In this document: positions 22,260 to 33,300 of the stretch, piece after piece | How the letters are laid out: every line of letters starts with the position of its first letter | How positions within the stretch are numbered: the first letter of the stretch is position 1 | Source of the DNA: CAIVSN01 sp040383945 | GTDB taxonomy: Bacteria; Patescibacteriota; Gracilibacteria; BD1-5; UBA2023 | DNA length: 43,670 nucleotides | Assembly (NCBI GenBank): GCA_040383945.1 | Contig: JBEICN010000004.1 | Coordinates: forward strand, 1 to 43,670 | Direction of reading: 5' to 3' | The notes under the pieces: generated by a model | Database searches by the model: none | Told to the model about the DNA's origin: nothing | What the model saw: only the letters and a program-made list of their open reading frames with translations | Made by a program: the position numbers and the translations under genes

Positions 22260-23915
22260 ATGTTATCGTCCGAAGAGTCCCTACGCATAGCCGAGCTATT
22301 GTTTCCAGAAGTAACTCAAACAATGGCTGACCTCAAGAAAATATTTCCTCCAAGATCACAAAAGTTTGTAACCAGAATAGCACCTAGTCCAACGGGATTT
22401 CTCCATATATGAGCCTTATACATGACGCTCATCAATGCACAGCTCACGCATCAAAACCAGGGAGTATTTTTTTTGAGAATTGAAGATACTGACGATAAGC
22501 GAGAAACCTTGCATGGGGTTTCGGATATTTTGTACGGACTCAAAAGGTTCTGAGTAAAAATTGATGAAGGTGCTATCTGAGAAAATATGTCAGAAATAGG
22601 AAATTATGGCCCTTACGTGCAATCAAAAAGAACTCCTTTGTATCATGTCTTTGCCAAAGAATTGGTAAAAAAAGGGTTGGCGTATCCTTGTTATCTGAGT
22701 GAGGCTGAATCTGAAGAAATACGCCATTCACAATCAGCAATCGGCAAAGTACCGGGTATTTATGGAAATTATTCTCCTTGGAGAAATGAATCATTTGAAG
22801 CCATTGAAGCAAAGATTCTAAGCGGAGCTCCATACGCTCTACGGTTTCGATCTCCTGGGATACTCGGAGCCCGAGTCAATGTGTTCGATGAAATACGGGG
22901 GAAAATTGAAACTGATGATAACTTCTTGGATATTATACTTCTCAAAGAAAACGGTGTACCGACCTACCACTTTGCTCACATAGTGGACGACACGCTTATG
23001 GGAACCACCCATGTAATACGCGCGGAAGAATGGCTGCCGTCTCTGGCACTACACTTTCAGCTATTTCGAGCTTTTGATATTATACCTCCCAAGTATGCTC
23101 ACACCGCTCAGCTCATGAAAATTGAAGACGGAAACAAAAGAAAGCTCAGTAAACGAAAGGATCCCGAAGCAAATGTAAAATACTTTTTTGAGCAAGGATA
23201 CCCTACAAGTGCGATCAAGAATTATTTATGCTGATTACTGGATTCCGGGTTTGAAGAATGGAAAAAATCACACCCATCACTCCCCTACTCCGACTATCAC
23301 TTTGATTTCTCCCGAATGCCAAAGTCTGGAGCGCTATTTGACCTCAAAAAGCTCGACTCTGTAAGCAATATATATCTATCTGGCCTCTCAAATGAAGCGT
23401 TATTTGAAGAAATGCTCGCTTGGGCATGTGAATTTCGCCCAGAACTTCATCAAAAGATTCTTACAGAGAAGCAGCTGGCATTTGAAGCGATCTCGATACA
23501 GCGAGGGACGGAACGAGATCCAAAAAAATTTACAAAATTATCAGATATAGAAAATTATCTGGCTCCTTTTTTGCCTGATTCCTTTGAAGAACTGAGAAAA
23601 CAGCATCCTATCGCGAGTCTTCCATTCGAGTCTGAGCGTATCACTCAAATTCTCCAAAAATATCTCCAAGGTTATGACACCAAAATGAATTCCGAAGAAT
23701 GGCTTACATGGATGCGTGAACTCGCTTCAAAATGTAATTTCGCTCGAGATAATGCGGAATTCAAATTGGGTTGATACATCGGTAAATTCTGAGATTTTGC
23801 TATGATCATTCGTGTGGCCGTAGTAGGAAGTACCAACTCGCCAGATTTGTATGAAACCATGCGAGTTCTTGGAGAGGAAGAAGTGAAAAAGCGAATAGGA
23901 AATTTTATGAAATAG
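22260..23915 (+). CDS. gltX: glutamyl-tRNA synthetase
   Basis: A 551-residue class I aminoacyl-tRNA synthetase. It has the HIGH-type motif in APSPTGFLHIGALY, LRIEDTD, the glutamate-pocket segment, HIVDDTLMGTTHVIR-EEW, and the KMSKS-type motif KLSKRKD (near residue 294), followed by the anticodon-binding domain. The Gly of HIG (residue 51) is the UGA codon 22410-22412; Trp at that place would be incompatible with the family. Nearly 30 residues precede the catalytic domain, a small N-terminal extension that includes LFPEVTQT. It charges tRNA-Glu. Further UGA codons at 22551, 22578, 23232 and 23772 read as Gly. Confidence 0.96.
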
Positions 23916-24134
23916 GTGGCTCGGTCGAGGTCTTCAAAAGCTTATTTTAGGATTTGAAAAATTATGAAAAGTAGTGCTTCCATGGAAGTTATGAAGGTTT
24001 TTGTGAAAATCAAAAATCATTTCCAAAATGGACACAAGAAAGCAAGATAGAAATTACACCTCCAAAACGGGCATTTGACTTTTTTAAAAATACTCCTATT
24101 TTACCAAGAGAGCGGTAGCATTTCTCTTCGTTTT

Positions 24135-25055
24135 ATGAATACTGTAGCGCAACAAATACATGAGGCTGACCGATTGGAGACTTCACAGAGGATACGGAAC
24201 AACATGTTGTCTTGGAGCAGAACCAGGTGTGAAGAGTTATTGAAGTACCTGGTTATCACTGGACAGATGGAACTACTCAAGGAGATTTTCTGAATAGATA
24301 CTATGAGTATTTTAGAAATACAAAATTCGATCATTTTACCGGAGCAAGTAGCAATTTTTACTCCACAATCCCGGGATACTGGGGGAATAATAATGAACCG
24401 ACTTACTCGCAAGGAGCTCACACTACTTCTATGCTCATTTTATCCAGACTCAGCCTCACGCGATTATGTAATCGAGACGGTTTTTTATAATAATAAGTTT
24501 ATCTCAAAAAATCTCACTGATATTCTGGATGTTCTGGAGCGGACACACGAAATGATCAACACCTGTGTTGCAACAAAGAAAGCCGTACTTCGAAGTGTTG
24601 ACTCGAAGGAAATCGAGCATATTCCATCCACCAACGATGAATACTTCACTCCCCTTGTGGATCGTATATGAAACCTGGAGCCTGGCTATTTTGACTATCT
24701 ACACGAAGCCTGCAAAATCCGACTTCACTATGTAGAATCCTTGTTTTGCACCACTATTTCCGCCTTAGCGGAACTGCATGAAAACCAAGCGTGGGCAGTA
24801 GATCCTGAAAACTTTGAGCTCAAACTCCCTCATCTTCAAAAAAGACATATTGAACTTATGGGGTCTATTTGCGAGTTTCATGCAATGTTCGATTCAAACT
24901 ACCCTCAATTGCACAAGATGATCGAATCTACACTGGCTTCCTGGATATTAATCTACAAATGATACTGCGCACCTGCAAGTGTAGCAAGAAAAACTCATTG
25001 GAGAGGTGAGCGCCCACAGAGCCGAGAAGTGCGCTTACCGAGCAAAACAAAGTAG
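24135..25055 (+). CDS. unrecognised protein, 306 residues
   Basis: A frame from ATG 24135 to TAG 25053-25055 with UGA at 24291, 24669 and 24960 read as Gly. The product is soluble, predicted mostly helical, with scattered His and Cys (for example YLHEACKIRLHYVE) but no arranged metal site. A TTG at 24075 would add 20 residues, but TTGACT there looks more like a -35 element. The last 30 residues are Arg-rich. No family recognised; the steady frame and coding-like composition support a real gene. Confidence 0.55.
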
Positions 25056-25091
25056 TGAAGATCACATATTCTCATCATAAACTCTCATATC

Positions 25092-25310
25092 ATGAACAGA
25101 CTTATTATCAGCGCAAACCCAAGCTCAAAAGGTTTTACCCACACTATCGTCGCCGAGAAAGAGCGACTATCGAAGGAAAATGGAGACAAAATGGAAGTAC
25201 TCGATCTCTATAAAACTGAACTCAAGCAAGATTTTTTGAGATACGAAGAAAAAAATGAAATAGGCAAGGATTCGATCACAAAAAATGTGTGCCTACAGGA
25301 GCATGAATAA
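25092..25310 (+). pseudogene. truncated NAD(P)H-dehydrogenase/flavodoxin-fold remnant
   Basis: The 72-residue frame starts exactly like the Flavodoxin_2 / NQO1-KefF family (MNRLIISANPSSKGFTHTI, then MEVLDLYKTELKQDF), which normally runs to about 180 residues and binds FMN or FAD. The frame ends at TAA 25308-25310 just after DSITKN, before the flavin-contacting segments that follow in the family (the AD-x-VF-x-PIWW region). Its 3' end overlaps the holin-like gene on the other strand by 18 bases, so the rest of the gene has been deleted or replaced. Probably non-functional. Confidence 0.7.
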
Positions 25311-25625
25311 AAGGGCATTAACCACGGAGAGCACCACACCAAAAATAAGCGCCCACCAAAATCAATCCACCGAAAATCCCTCCACCAAACTCGAAGCGAG
25401 CATAATTATTCCCGCATTAATGACAAAGGTAAATACACCGATAGTCAAAATATTTACGGGTAATGTTAAAATAAGAAGCACCGGTTTAAGAAAGGTATTC
25501 AAAATTGTCAACACTATCGCTACCAAAATTGCCGGAATGTAGCCTGTAACTGTGACACCGGGGAGTAAGTAGGAGGTAATACCAACGGCCAGAGCCGAGA
25601 TAGCAAGGGAGTAGATGATTTCCAT
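25293..25625 (-). CDS. phage-holin-family (DUF360) small membrane protein
   Basis: A 110-residue protein of four hydrophobic helices: MEIIYSLAISALAVGIT, then GYIPAILVAIVLTILNTFLKPVL, LPVNILTIGVFTFVINAGIIML, and a final FGVVLSVVNALL. The NTFLKPVLLILTLPVN loop is the signature of the PF04020 'phage holin family 4' membrane proteins, which are widespread in chromosomes and mostly not phage encoded. A UGA at 25362-25364, between GFSVD and FWWALI, reads as Gly and is needed to reach the normal length. No phage genes are nearby, so a lysis role is not implied. Confidence 0.88.
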
Positions 25626-25759
25626 ATCAACAAAGATTATAGAATATACTTCATACTAATACGCCAAACGATTTTTCTTGACTCAGAATGCATTTGGAAC
25701 CTACATTATATGGAAATTTGATTTTTGGGCAATGGCGAGGGGTTGCTCAACTTTTTTAT

Positions 25760-25788
25760 TTGACTTATATGACGATTGAATATATTTT
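25760..25788 (+). promoter_or_regulatory. promoter of the Fur-headed operon
   Basis: TTGACT (25760-25765) and TATTTT (25783-25788) with 17-base spacing, 28 bases before the fur-like ATG. GACTTA (25762-25767) recurs inverted as TAAGTC (25805-25810), bracketing the promoter; this could be part of an operator for the regulator encoded next. Confidence 0.5.
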
Positions 25789-25816
25789 TTAAAATTTTTG
25801 ATACTAAGTCTCAATT

Positions 25817-26230
25817 ATGAACATAGAAGACCTTCTCAAGGCCCACTGAAAAAATATCACTGAGGAAAGAAAAATCATATACGATGGGATTCGAAATTTG
25901 CATCTGTTTCGTGCGAATGATCTCACTTCCAGATTTCCAAAGATAGGTAGGGCGAGTATTTTTCGGACGATTCAGCTCTTCATTGGATTATGAATCCTAC
26001 GCAAGCTGAGTTTGGAAGGTCGATGAGATTTTTATGAGCTCACATCTGATCCACATCATGAACATTTCGAGTGCCAGCAATGTCAATCAATTTTCCACTT
26101 TAATGCATGACTGATATGTAAATCTTTAGGAATGCTTGCCAAAAAGCAGTGATTTCACCTACATCAGCATCAGATCCTCCTCTCTGGTACTTGCTCTAGA
26201 TGCCTCAATAGTAATATAAACACATACTAG
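25817..26230 (+). CDS. Fur-family metal-responsive transcription regulator
   Basis: A 137-residue protein of Fur size: an N-terminal winged helix (LTSRFPKIGRASIFRTIQLFIGLGILRK, where RASIFRT matches the recognition helix region) and a C-terminal metal/dimerisation domain. It carries PHHEHFECQQC with C86-x2-C89 and a second pair, C126-x2-C129, forming the structural zinc site. Whether it senses iron, zinc, manganese or peroxide cannot be read from the sequence. It is the first gene of a five-gene operon, three bases ahead of the ATPase gene, and presumably autoregulates it. Five or more UGA codons read as Gly. Confidence 0.9.
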
Positions 26231-26233
26231 ATT

Positions 26234-27172
26234 ATGAAAATCGCCTTTGTTGGAAAGTGAGGAAGCGGGAAAACTACACTTACAGCTTCATTCATTGCAT
26301 TTCTCCAATCAAAACACCTCTTTACTATAGCGATTGACGCTGACATCAATGTGTGACTCGCAAGTGCTCTCGGGGTTGACTTTGACGTATCGCGACACAT
26401 CTCGGACTATGAAAAATCACGCCGAATACGTAGTCATCTTCTCGGTAGCAATACTCGCATTGATTCAGTGGAGCACTTCGTAAAAACCACTCCGCCATGA
26501 TCCGGCTCAAATCTCGTTCAATGCGGTTCAGATAGTTTTTTTGAGGAATTCTGCAGTTATTCCAGCAAAAATCTCAAATTTTTCCATGTTGGAACCTATG
26601 AACACGAAGAAGTAGGTATAAGCTGCTACCACACTCATCTTTCGGTATTTGAGAATATCCTTTCTCATACCTTTCTCCAAGATGGTGAGTATGTAATTGC
26701 TGATATGGTGGCATGAAACGATGCGTTTTCCAATACCCTATTCCTTCAGTTCGACATCCTAAGTCTTGTCGTAGAACCAACGGCCGAATCCGTTGCCATG
26801 ACAAAATCGTATATCAAACTCATGAAAATGACCGGAAGCTCTACAAAAATTGTGATATTAGCAAACAAGATCGAGGACAGCGATGATCTTGCATATCTCA
26901 AAGAACATGGGATATCACCTGATTTTGTATTTGAGTACGATACGACCATCAAGAAAGCGCGACAAAAGAACCAAGTTCCTGAAAACAAAAAAAATCATTC
27001 GATTTGGGCATCTTTTTTGAGTATGACTCAGAGTGTCAAACTACCCCCCTCAAAAAAGCTTATTGAACTTGGTGATTTGCACCGCAAATATATAAAACTC
27101 GACTATATTGCCACACCACTTGGAGATCTATCTCACCAAATTGATACTGCATTTCAATTCCCATGAGCATAA
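26234..27172 (+). CDS. CooC/MinD-type P-loop ATPase
   Basis: A 312-residue SIMIBI-class ATPase. It begins MKIAFVGKGGSGKTT, the deviant Walker A with its signature Lys, continues with AIDADINVG, and has YVIADMVAG as the switch II strand and KIVILANKIE as the later strand. This arrangement is that of CooC, MinD and ParA proteins; the CooC subgroup serves metal insertion into carbon-monoxide dehydrogenase. The second Gly of the P-loop (residue 9) is the UGA 26258-26260. There is no membrane-binding C-terminal helix as in MinD. It overlaps the next gene by ten bases. The client protein is unknown; no CO dehydrogenase is present. Confidence 0.85.
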
Positions 27173-28416
27173 CAAGAAACGATATTGTGGAGAATGTTAC
27201 AGAAATACTCCAGTGAGACACAGAATCTGTCGGGGTCGTTATCCTAGAAAATTTCGAGAGAAATATCTCACACTTCCGTGAAGTCCTTGGATCGTATCGC
27301 TTTCCCTCGGCGATTCATTATGTCATGAAGGTAAACACCTCCTACGCTCTACTCAGACACGGAAGAAGATTATCCTGTAGAGTGGACGTGTCTTCTCTGG
27401 GAGAACTTGAAAAAGCCCTCGCATCTTGATATACCTGAAATGATATAACTGCGAATGGACCAAAAAATCAACGATTTCTAAGCCGTTGTGTTGAAGCTGA
27501 TACCACTATTGCTATAGACAGCATGAGTGAGCTTAATGATGTAGTGGGCATGATTCCAAAAAATAAGAAGCAGAAAATTCTTATCCGTCTCTCTGGATTC
27601 AAAGCAGCAAAATCAACGAGATTTGGAGTACTTCGAGAACACTGGGAGTCATCACTACATATTCTGGATACATTCCGTGGTAGACTTGATATATTAGGCT
27701 ATTCGTTTCATATCGACGTGCGAGATGTGGAAATGCGAAAATCTGTATTCTGGGAGTCGTTGGAGTATTACAGATGACTTACACGAAACGGCTTTGCACC
27801 AAGTATCATCAATATTGGAGGGGGATTTGGAGTATGCTACAAAGACGATTCAAACCTCAAGAACAATACCTGTGATAGATTTGGGTTACATTCCCGGATG
27901 TATCCACAGGACGACGGACCAGTTTGAACCGATTTTCTTGAGAAATTCCTATGAGACACAGGAAAACACGATACATCCATCGGTAAATTCTTGGAAGAAA
28001 ACCATATAACACTCTGGATTGAGCCAGGAAGAAGCCTCATGCGGGATGTAGGGTATGGCGCAACCCGCATTATCTCAGTTCGAAACCATAAACATGATGC
28101 CTCGATCGTACTTGATGCAAATTCATTTTCTTTTGGTATGCGAGAGGAAGAGCTCCCCACGGACCCGTTCCTGCTAGAGCAAAGCGAGTGCCCAACAAAT
28201 CACACCTATTCTCTCCTCGGAAACCTCTGCCTCGAGAGTGATATATTTTTTGGGCGTAAAGTATGTTTCGACCGAGAAGCGAAGATATGAGACATCGTCA
28301 TTTTTCCTGATATCGGAGGATACCATATGGATTTCTATCAAACCGAAAGTATATCCCATCCGAAAAAATCCAGATACTTTCAACTGAATAACACTCTCTA
28401 TTCTGATAATTTTTAA
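27163..28416 (+). CDS. fold-type III PLP-dependent decarboxylase (LysA/SbnH-like)
   Basis: A 417-residue protein of the alanine-racemase-fold Orn/DAP/Arg decarboxylase family. The PLP lysine is K56 in YVMKVNTS. Other landmarks are VDVSSLGELEKAL, ANGPKN, SFHID (normally HVGS), NIGGGFG for phosphate binding, EPGRSL, and GNLCLESD (normally GPxCxSxD). The final motif DIGGYHMDF takes the place of the usual GAY...NF. These changes suggest a substrate other than diaminopimelate. Decarboxylases of this class act in lysine, polyamine and siderophore (SbnH, staphyloferrin B) pathways. It overlaps the ATPase gene and is followed four bases later by the next gene. Many UGA codons read as Gly. Confidence 0.85.
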
Positions 28417-28420
28417 CCAT

Positions 28421-28918
28421 ATGACACTCTTTACTTGACTCTCTGAAAAATTTGAATCGGCAATTACTGAGCCAGAAGCATATTTGTGAAAAGTCTCTAC
28501 TCGACTCAAACTAGAGAAGCAGGCGGTCGTCGCAGAGCTCCTTGGAACAGACTATCCGATCATGAGACCAAATCCCCTAGAGCTCGATGCAGAACATATG
28601 GATTCTATTTTGCGCTTCGTGGCAGCAGAAAACCTCGAATGTGCGTTCCATTGTGATCCACAGACAGACGCAGAAACAGTTAGAAGCCTAGCAAGAATCA
28701 TGGCCGGAAGAATATCAGAATGAGAACATGTCCATATTGCGATTCACCCAAATTATCAGAAAGCAAAAACGGAAGATAGAAAACCCTACGAAAATCTCCT
28801 TGCGTATTTTAAAGTAAAATTATGCAATTTACCCCAGGCTGAAGTTGAATCGATTGCTCTCCTGAATGAATTCCGAAAGATCCATAACGCTGCCCTTCAA
28901 TGATTATCACATCAATAA
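28421..28918 (+). CDS. unrecognised operon protein, 165 residues
   Basis: A soluble, acidic protein in the middle of the Fur-headed operon, four bases after the decarboxylase stop and overlapping the next gene by 19 bases. It contains a His-Cys cluster (CAFHCDPQTD, then EHVHIAIHPN) that could bind metal, but the pattern matches no site I know. UGA codons read as Gly at four places. Tight translational coupling implies that it works with the two PLP enzymes. Not assignable to a family by eye. Confidence 0.65.
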
Positions 28919-30159
28919 TTCAGCATATTGGCAACACTCCACTGCTACTGATTCCAGAGAGTATTCACAAAGTCAAGGGATGTAAGATATATGCTAAGCT
29001 CGAATATCTCAATCCGTTCTGATCAATAAAAGACAGGACTGCTCTCTGAATTCTGAGTCGAAGTGAAGAAAAAGACCTCATAGAGTCGTCAAGTGGAAAT
29101 ACAGCAAAAGCACTCTGAATCCTGGCAAATCTTTCTGGGAAAAAATTTGTGACCGTAACGAATCGAATACGGCACCGAGAAATAGAAGATATACTAAGAG
29201 TTATCTGAGTCGAAATACAAAATCTGCCCCCATGATCTCAGTGTCCCGATCCTCACGATCCAAACTCTCCATTTGGAGTAATTCAAAGTATGTTGGAAAA
29301 AAATCCTTGAAAATATCATTGGACCGATCAATATACTAATGATGGAAACACCAAGATCCACCATGACACCACTGCAAAAGAGATAGATCATGATATGGGA
29401 TCACCAGATTATTTCTTTGCCTGACTTTGAACTACGGGTTCGAGTCGGGGAATTATCGAGTATTTTGAAGAAAAATGAGCAAATTTGCAGAGCTTTGGAG
29501 TAATTACCGATCATTGATCATATATTCCAGGCATTCGGAACAGCAACGAGATGGGTGAGGTGTGACTGTTTGAAAAACACTACTACAAAGACTTTCTCCC
29601 GGTAAGTGATCAGGTGGCTATCGAAGGTATGCTCAAACTCGTAAGAAAGTGCGGAATACTGGTCTGACCGACATCAGGAGCTGTATTTGAAGGCATGATA
29701 TCATGGCTTCAATCTCTTGATTCGGCTCTAGTAACGGGGAAAAAAGCAGTATTTATTGCCTGCGATAGAATTGAGCCATATACCTGATACCTTCGTGCCA
29801 AGTATCCTTCATTATTTGAGGCTCAAGAAAACCCAGCAAAACAGATAGAGTTATGAGAAACTCTCACCATATCCGAGAGTCAACTCAGTGACGAAAAATA
29901 CCTCCTCGTCGACATGCGATCACGCCCGTCATATGAACTTTGGCATATTCCAAGAAGCCTATCATTTCCATATCACAAGCTTGAGTCTTATGTAAAAGAA
30001 GGGTACTTGCCATTTCCAAAAGAAATACCAATTGTATTTATATGTCCATTTTGAGAAGAATCAGCCCTTATGAGTCAGATGGCAAATGGTCTAGGATATA
30101 CAACATACTCACTGGAGTGATGAGTAATTGGAATGCTGCCAAATCAGCACGCTTCATAG
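28900..30159 (+). CDS. cysteine-synthase/SbnA-like PLP enzyme fused to a C-terminal rhodanese domain
   Basis: A 419-residue protein. Residues 1-320 are a fold-type II beta-replacing enzyme: IGNTPLLLI, YAKLEYLNPFGSIKDRTAL with PLP lysine K44, SSGNTAKAL for substrate carboxylate, GTTGSS for phosphate, and GPTSGA. The string IACDR...YTGYLR near its end is closer to SbnA (2,3-diaminopropionate precursor synthase) than to CysK. Residues about 330-419 are a rhodanese domain: LLVDMRSRPSYELWHIPRS and the active loop C382-PFGEES, with Cys in place to carry a persulfide; one loop Gly is UGA. SbnA-like identity is an inference; O-acetylserine or O-phosphoserine sulfhydrylase is the main alternative. Confidence 0.85.
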
Positions 30160-30376
30160 CGTAGAGGTATTCACATCACGAGTCAGATCACAAAGTTATT
30201 GCAACATAAAGTATCTTACTGGACTGCTTGTCTCGAAAAACTTACACGACTCAAACAAGCATCGTGCATTTATAAAGAAATGGCAATTGATACTTTTGGA
30301 ATACGTGTGCAAATTCTACTCTGGACTGAGATATTAGAAAGTCTCACGTGTCAACGGACATAGGTGTTTCTCCCGC

Positions 30377-33300
30377 TTACAAAGAAGATACCTTCCTTAT
30401 AGCTCTGCCGGTAAATTCAAAAATACTATCGCTCTTTCCAGGCTCAGCAGTTTCTTTTCTTCGATCGTTATAACTCCACAAAAAACCAACTCTTTCCTCG
30501 GTTCGAGGCAGAATATCGTCTGATAGAATCATCTTGGTTTCTGGTGAGAGATTTGAGTCAGCGCGAATGGCATCAAGATGAAATTTGAGCCTTGGGTTTT
30601 CGAAAAAAGAATAAATTATTTTTGCAATGTCAGCATCGAGTGCTAACCCCCTCTTTCCTGTGGCAGCAGCCTGCCGAATTTGTTTTGCGGTATCCAAAAT
30701 AATGCTCCGAACTTGAGCATGATGGGGATCAATACCAATTCCGTCTGCTGGTGGTAAGAGGGGTGAGGCATTCCCTACTTGAAGTCTAGCAACCTGATAT
30801 GGGGGTTGAGAGTGTGCTGTAATACTATTTTCGAGATGTCGCATATGCTCCACGAATACTTGTGTTCACAACACTTTCTGTCCAGTTGGAATCAATCATA
30901 GCTTCTTGTTTTCAGAAATTTCTCTTGATGTGTATATTTTCCCGTTTGACTCTATTGTGCTTAAGGCATTAAGAATGCGAAGCATGTAATTTTCAGTGAT
31001 CCCAAAAAGAAACACGTCCTTTTCCCCAAGATTGTTAGTCAAGAGTATGGTTTCATTGAATTTTGTCCGACCCTCTGGACTTGCGAGAATAGCATCCATG
31101 CTTACACCTGCTTTATGAAGCACCCCTTCAAGTTTGGTCGAGAGGATATCAAGGCGTCGCTCAAGTAGGGTAGCTCCAAGAACTTTTCCAACCACATTAC
31201 TCCCCGACCCATCATCCATTCGAAGCATGGGCAGAAGCGCTTCAGAAATTTTTCAAATTTCTTCCGGCGTAAGTGACCTACTTTTGGAATCTTCAATGAG
31301 GGGTCGAATACTCTGGATCTTTAATATATCACGATCTACAAATGTTTGCACATGAGGAGGTAATGTTGCTCGAAGATGCTTGAATCAATCTGTTTCAAGA
31401 AGATCAAATGCCCTAAGATAATCTGAGGTTTTTGGCCATTCAATTTCTTTGCCTGTTTTCCATGCAGCAAGACTTGTCCGGAGAAACCGTATTTGAAAAT
31501 CTGTTTGTGACTGAGCTCATCCATGACGCTCTTTGATAAATCTCCGTGTGCCGAAACTTCCTTCCGGTATATAACTTTCTCTCACGAGTATAGCTTTCAT
31601 GAAACCCTGCGACCTTTCTGTACCTGCTACCATTCAAATGATACTCTCATCAAGTGGCTTGACCTTGATATCTCGAAATGCAAAGGACTTCTGCACATCT
31701 CGAGATATGCGGAGAATATCATCAAGTGTAAGAATAAATTGAGATCCAGTCTTGATACGACCTGACATAAATATTTCGATTTGGTCTTGCTGGCCCATTT
31801 TTCTTCGATCAAGACCATATGCCTTGGCATACTCCCATCCAAATTTTTCAAAAAATGCCTGAAAACATGCTCGCAGGAATGCTCGATCCATGGCGGTGTC
31901 AAAACTCTTAATGCTCTCAAGTTCCGCAAACTTCGGCTGTGACATAGCTACTTTGACCATGCGATCAGAGATTCTCTCAAAAATGCTTCGATATGTGTCA
32001 CCGGGGAAGACCTTAAAAGATATAAAATTACTGTCGTCAGCGAGCTGCTCAAAGCGCTTGTTTGAAGTCAGCTTGCTCTCTTTAACATGCGCAGCATATA
32101 AAGATCAGAAATTTTCGGCAGAAGTATCAAAATACGGAATCGGTCTATTTGCGTTGGTGGCAAGCGGGTTTATTCGGTCCTCATTTTCGAGGTAACCCGC
32201 AAGTTGCAGTGCCTGTATTTGTTTTGCGTAAAAGCGATTCAAAAATATCTGTCGCCATTTGAGATACTCTGATGATTGACCAGGATCCGAAATACGATTT
32301 GAGAACTTCGCCTCGAGCTTTGCAAAGGCTTCACGTTCAAACTCTTTTTCTATTCGTTCGATGAGAACTTTTCCAAGTTCTTCTTTTGTGCTCAGAGAAT
32401 ACATTCCCTTGACTACTAGACGGTTCGCCACTCCATCAATGTTTTTGCGCCCATAGACGGAAGATTCCGTTGGCTCATGAAGTTCCGTTGGGAACATGAG
32501 CCCACTCACAAGTGCCTCACTATAAAATCGAGTACGAGAATCCATTTTCTCATTCTTCGTGCCGTCCGCCGCGAGTCGATGAAATCCATCAAGCATCATC
32601 GGTCATGAAATAGATACTCTATCTTGCGGGCTCACCTTTACACGGGACTTCTCGGGTTTTTTCATTTCTGCCTCAAAATCTACCACTACTCCATTAATGC
32701 TCATGCGAATCAGCTTTGGATACCTGCGTATTCCGTCCATAATCGCATTTCGCCCCTCTGGACTCAAACTAAAGTATGTATCAGTTCGAGCTGCAACAAA
32801 ATTTGCAAAAAAATCAACCGCAGAAATCGTATTTTTTTGTCGGAGTTTTTCTTGAGATGCGTCTATTACTCCTTGGGATCGTTTCATCTCAACGATATTG
32901 AGATTGTGTTGTGTTACAGCGTCACGTATCAAGCTATTTCCATCAAGAATTCGACTCATGGAAGCAAGATTGATGGGTGATCAAGGAGTATCTGCATCCT
33001 GTAATTGGGAACGAATACGCTCGATCGCTTCGACTGCACGCTTGTGACTTCTAAAGAGATTTTGGAGATAGGTGCGATCTGCTTCGGTAGTAACTAACTT
33101 CTCGATCGTGCCAGTGTCATTTGAGTCGAGTGCTGTCAAAATCCTTTCTGCTGATGGTCAAAAAATTCTTTTGACACGATTTTGAAAATTTCCCAGGCTC
33201 GTAGCAAGTTCTGGATTGCGAGATACATCGAGAACTTGAAGAAGTCACGTTCTCGTTACATCAAAACTCGCTTTAATTTCACCATGACCATCCTGAAGTC

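Noticed and set aside
30160..30363. Open stretch directly after the TAG of the cysteine-synthase/rhodanese gene, in the same frame
   Set aside because: It has no start codon near its beginning, and reading it would need UAG read-through, which nothing else in the window supports. Another frame here is also open.
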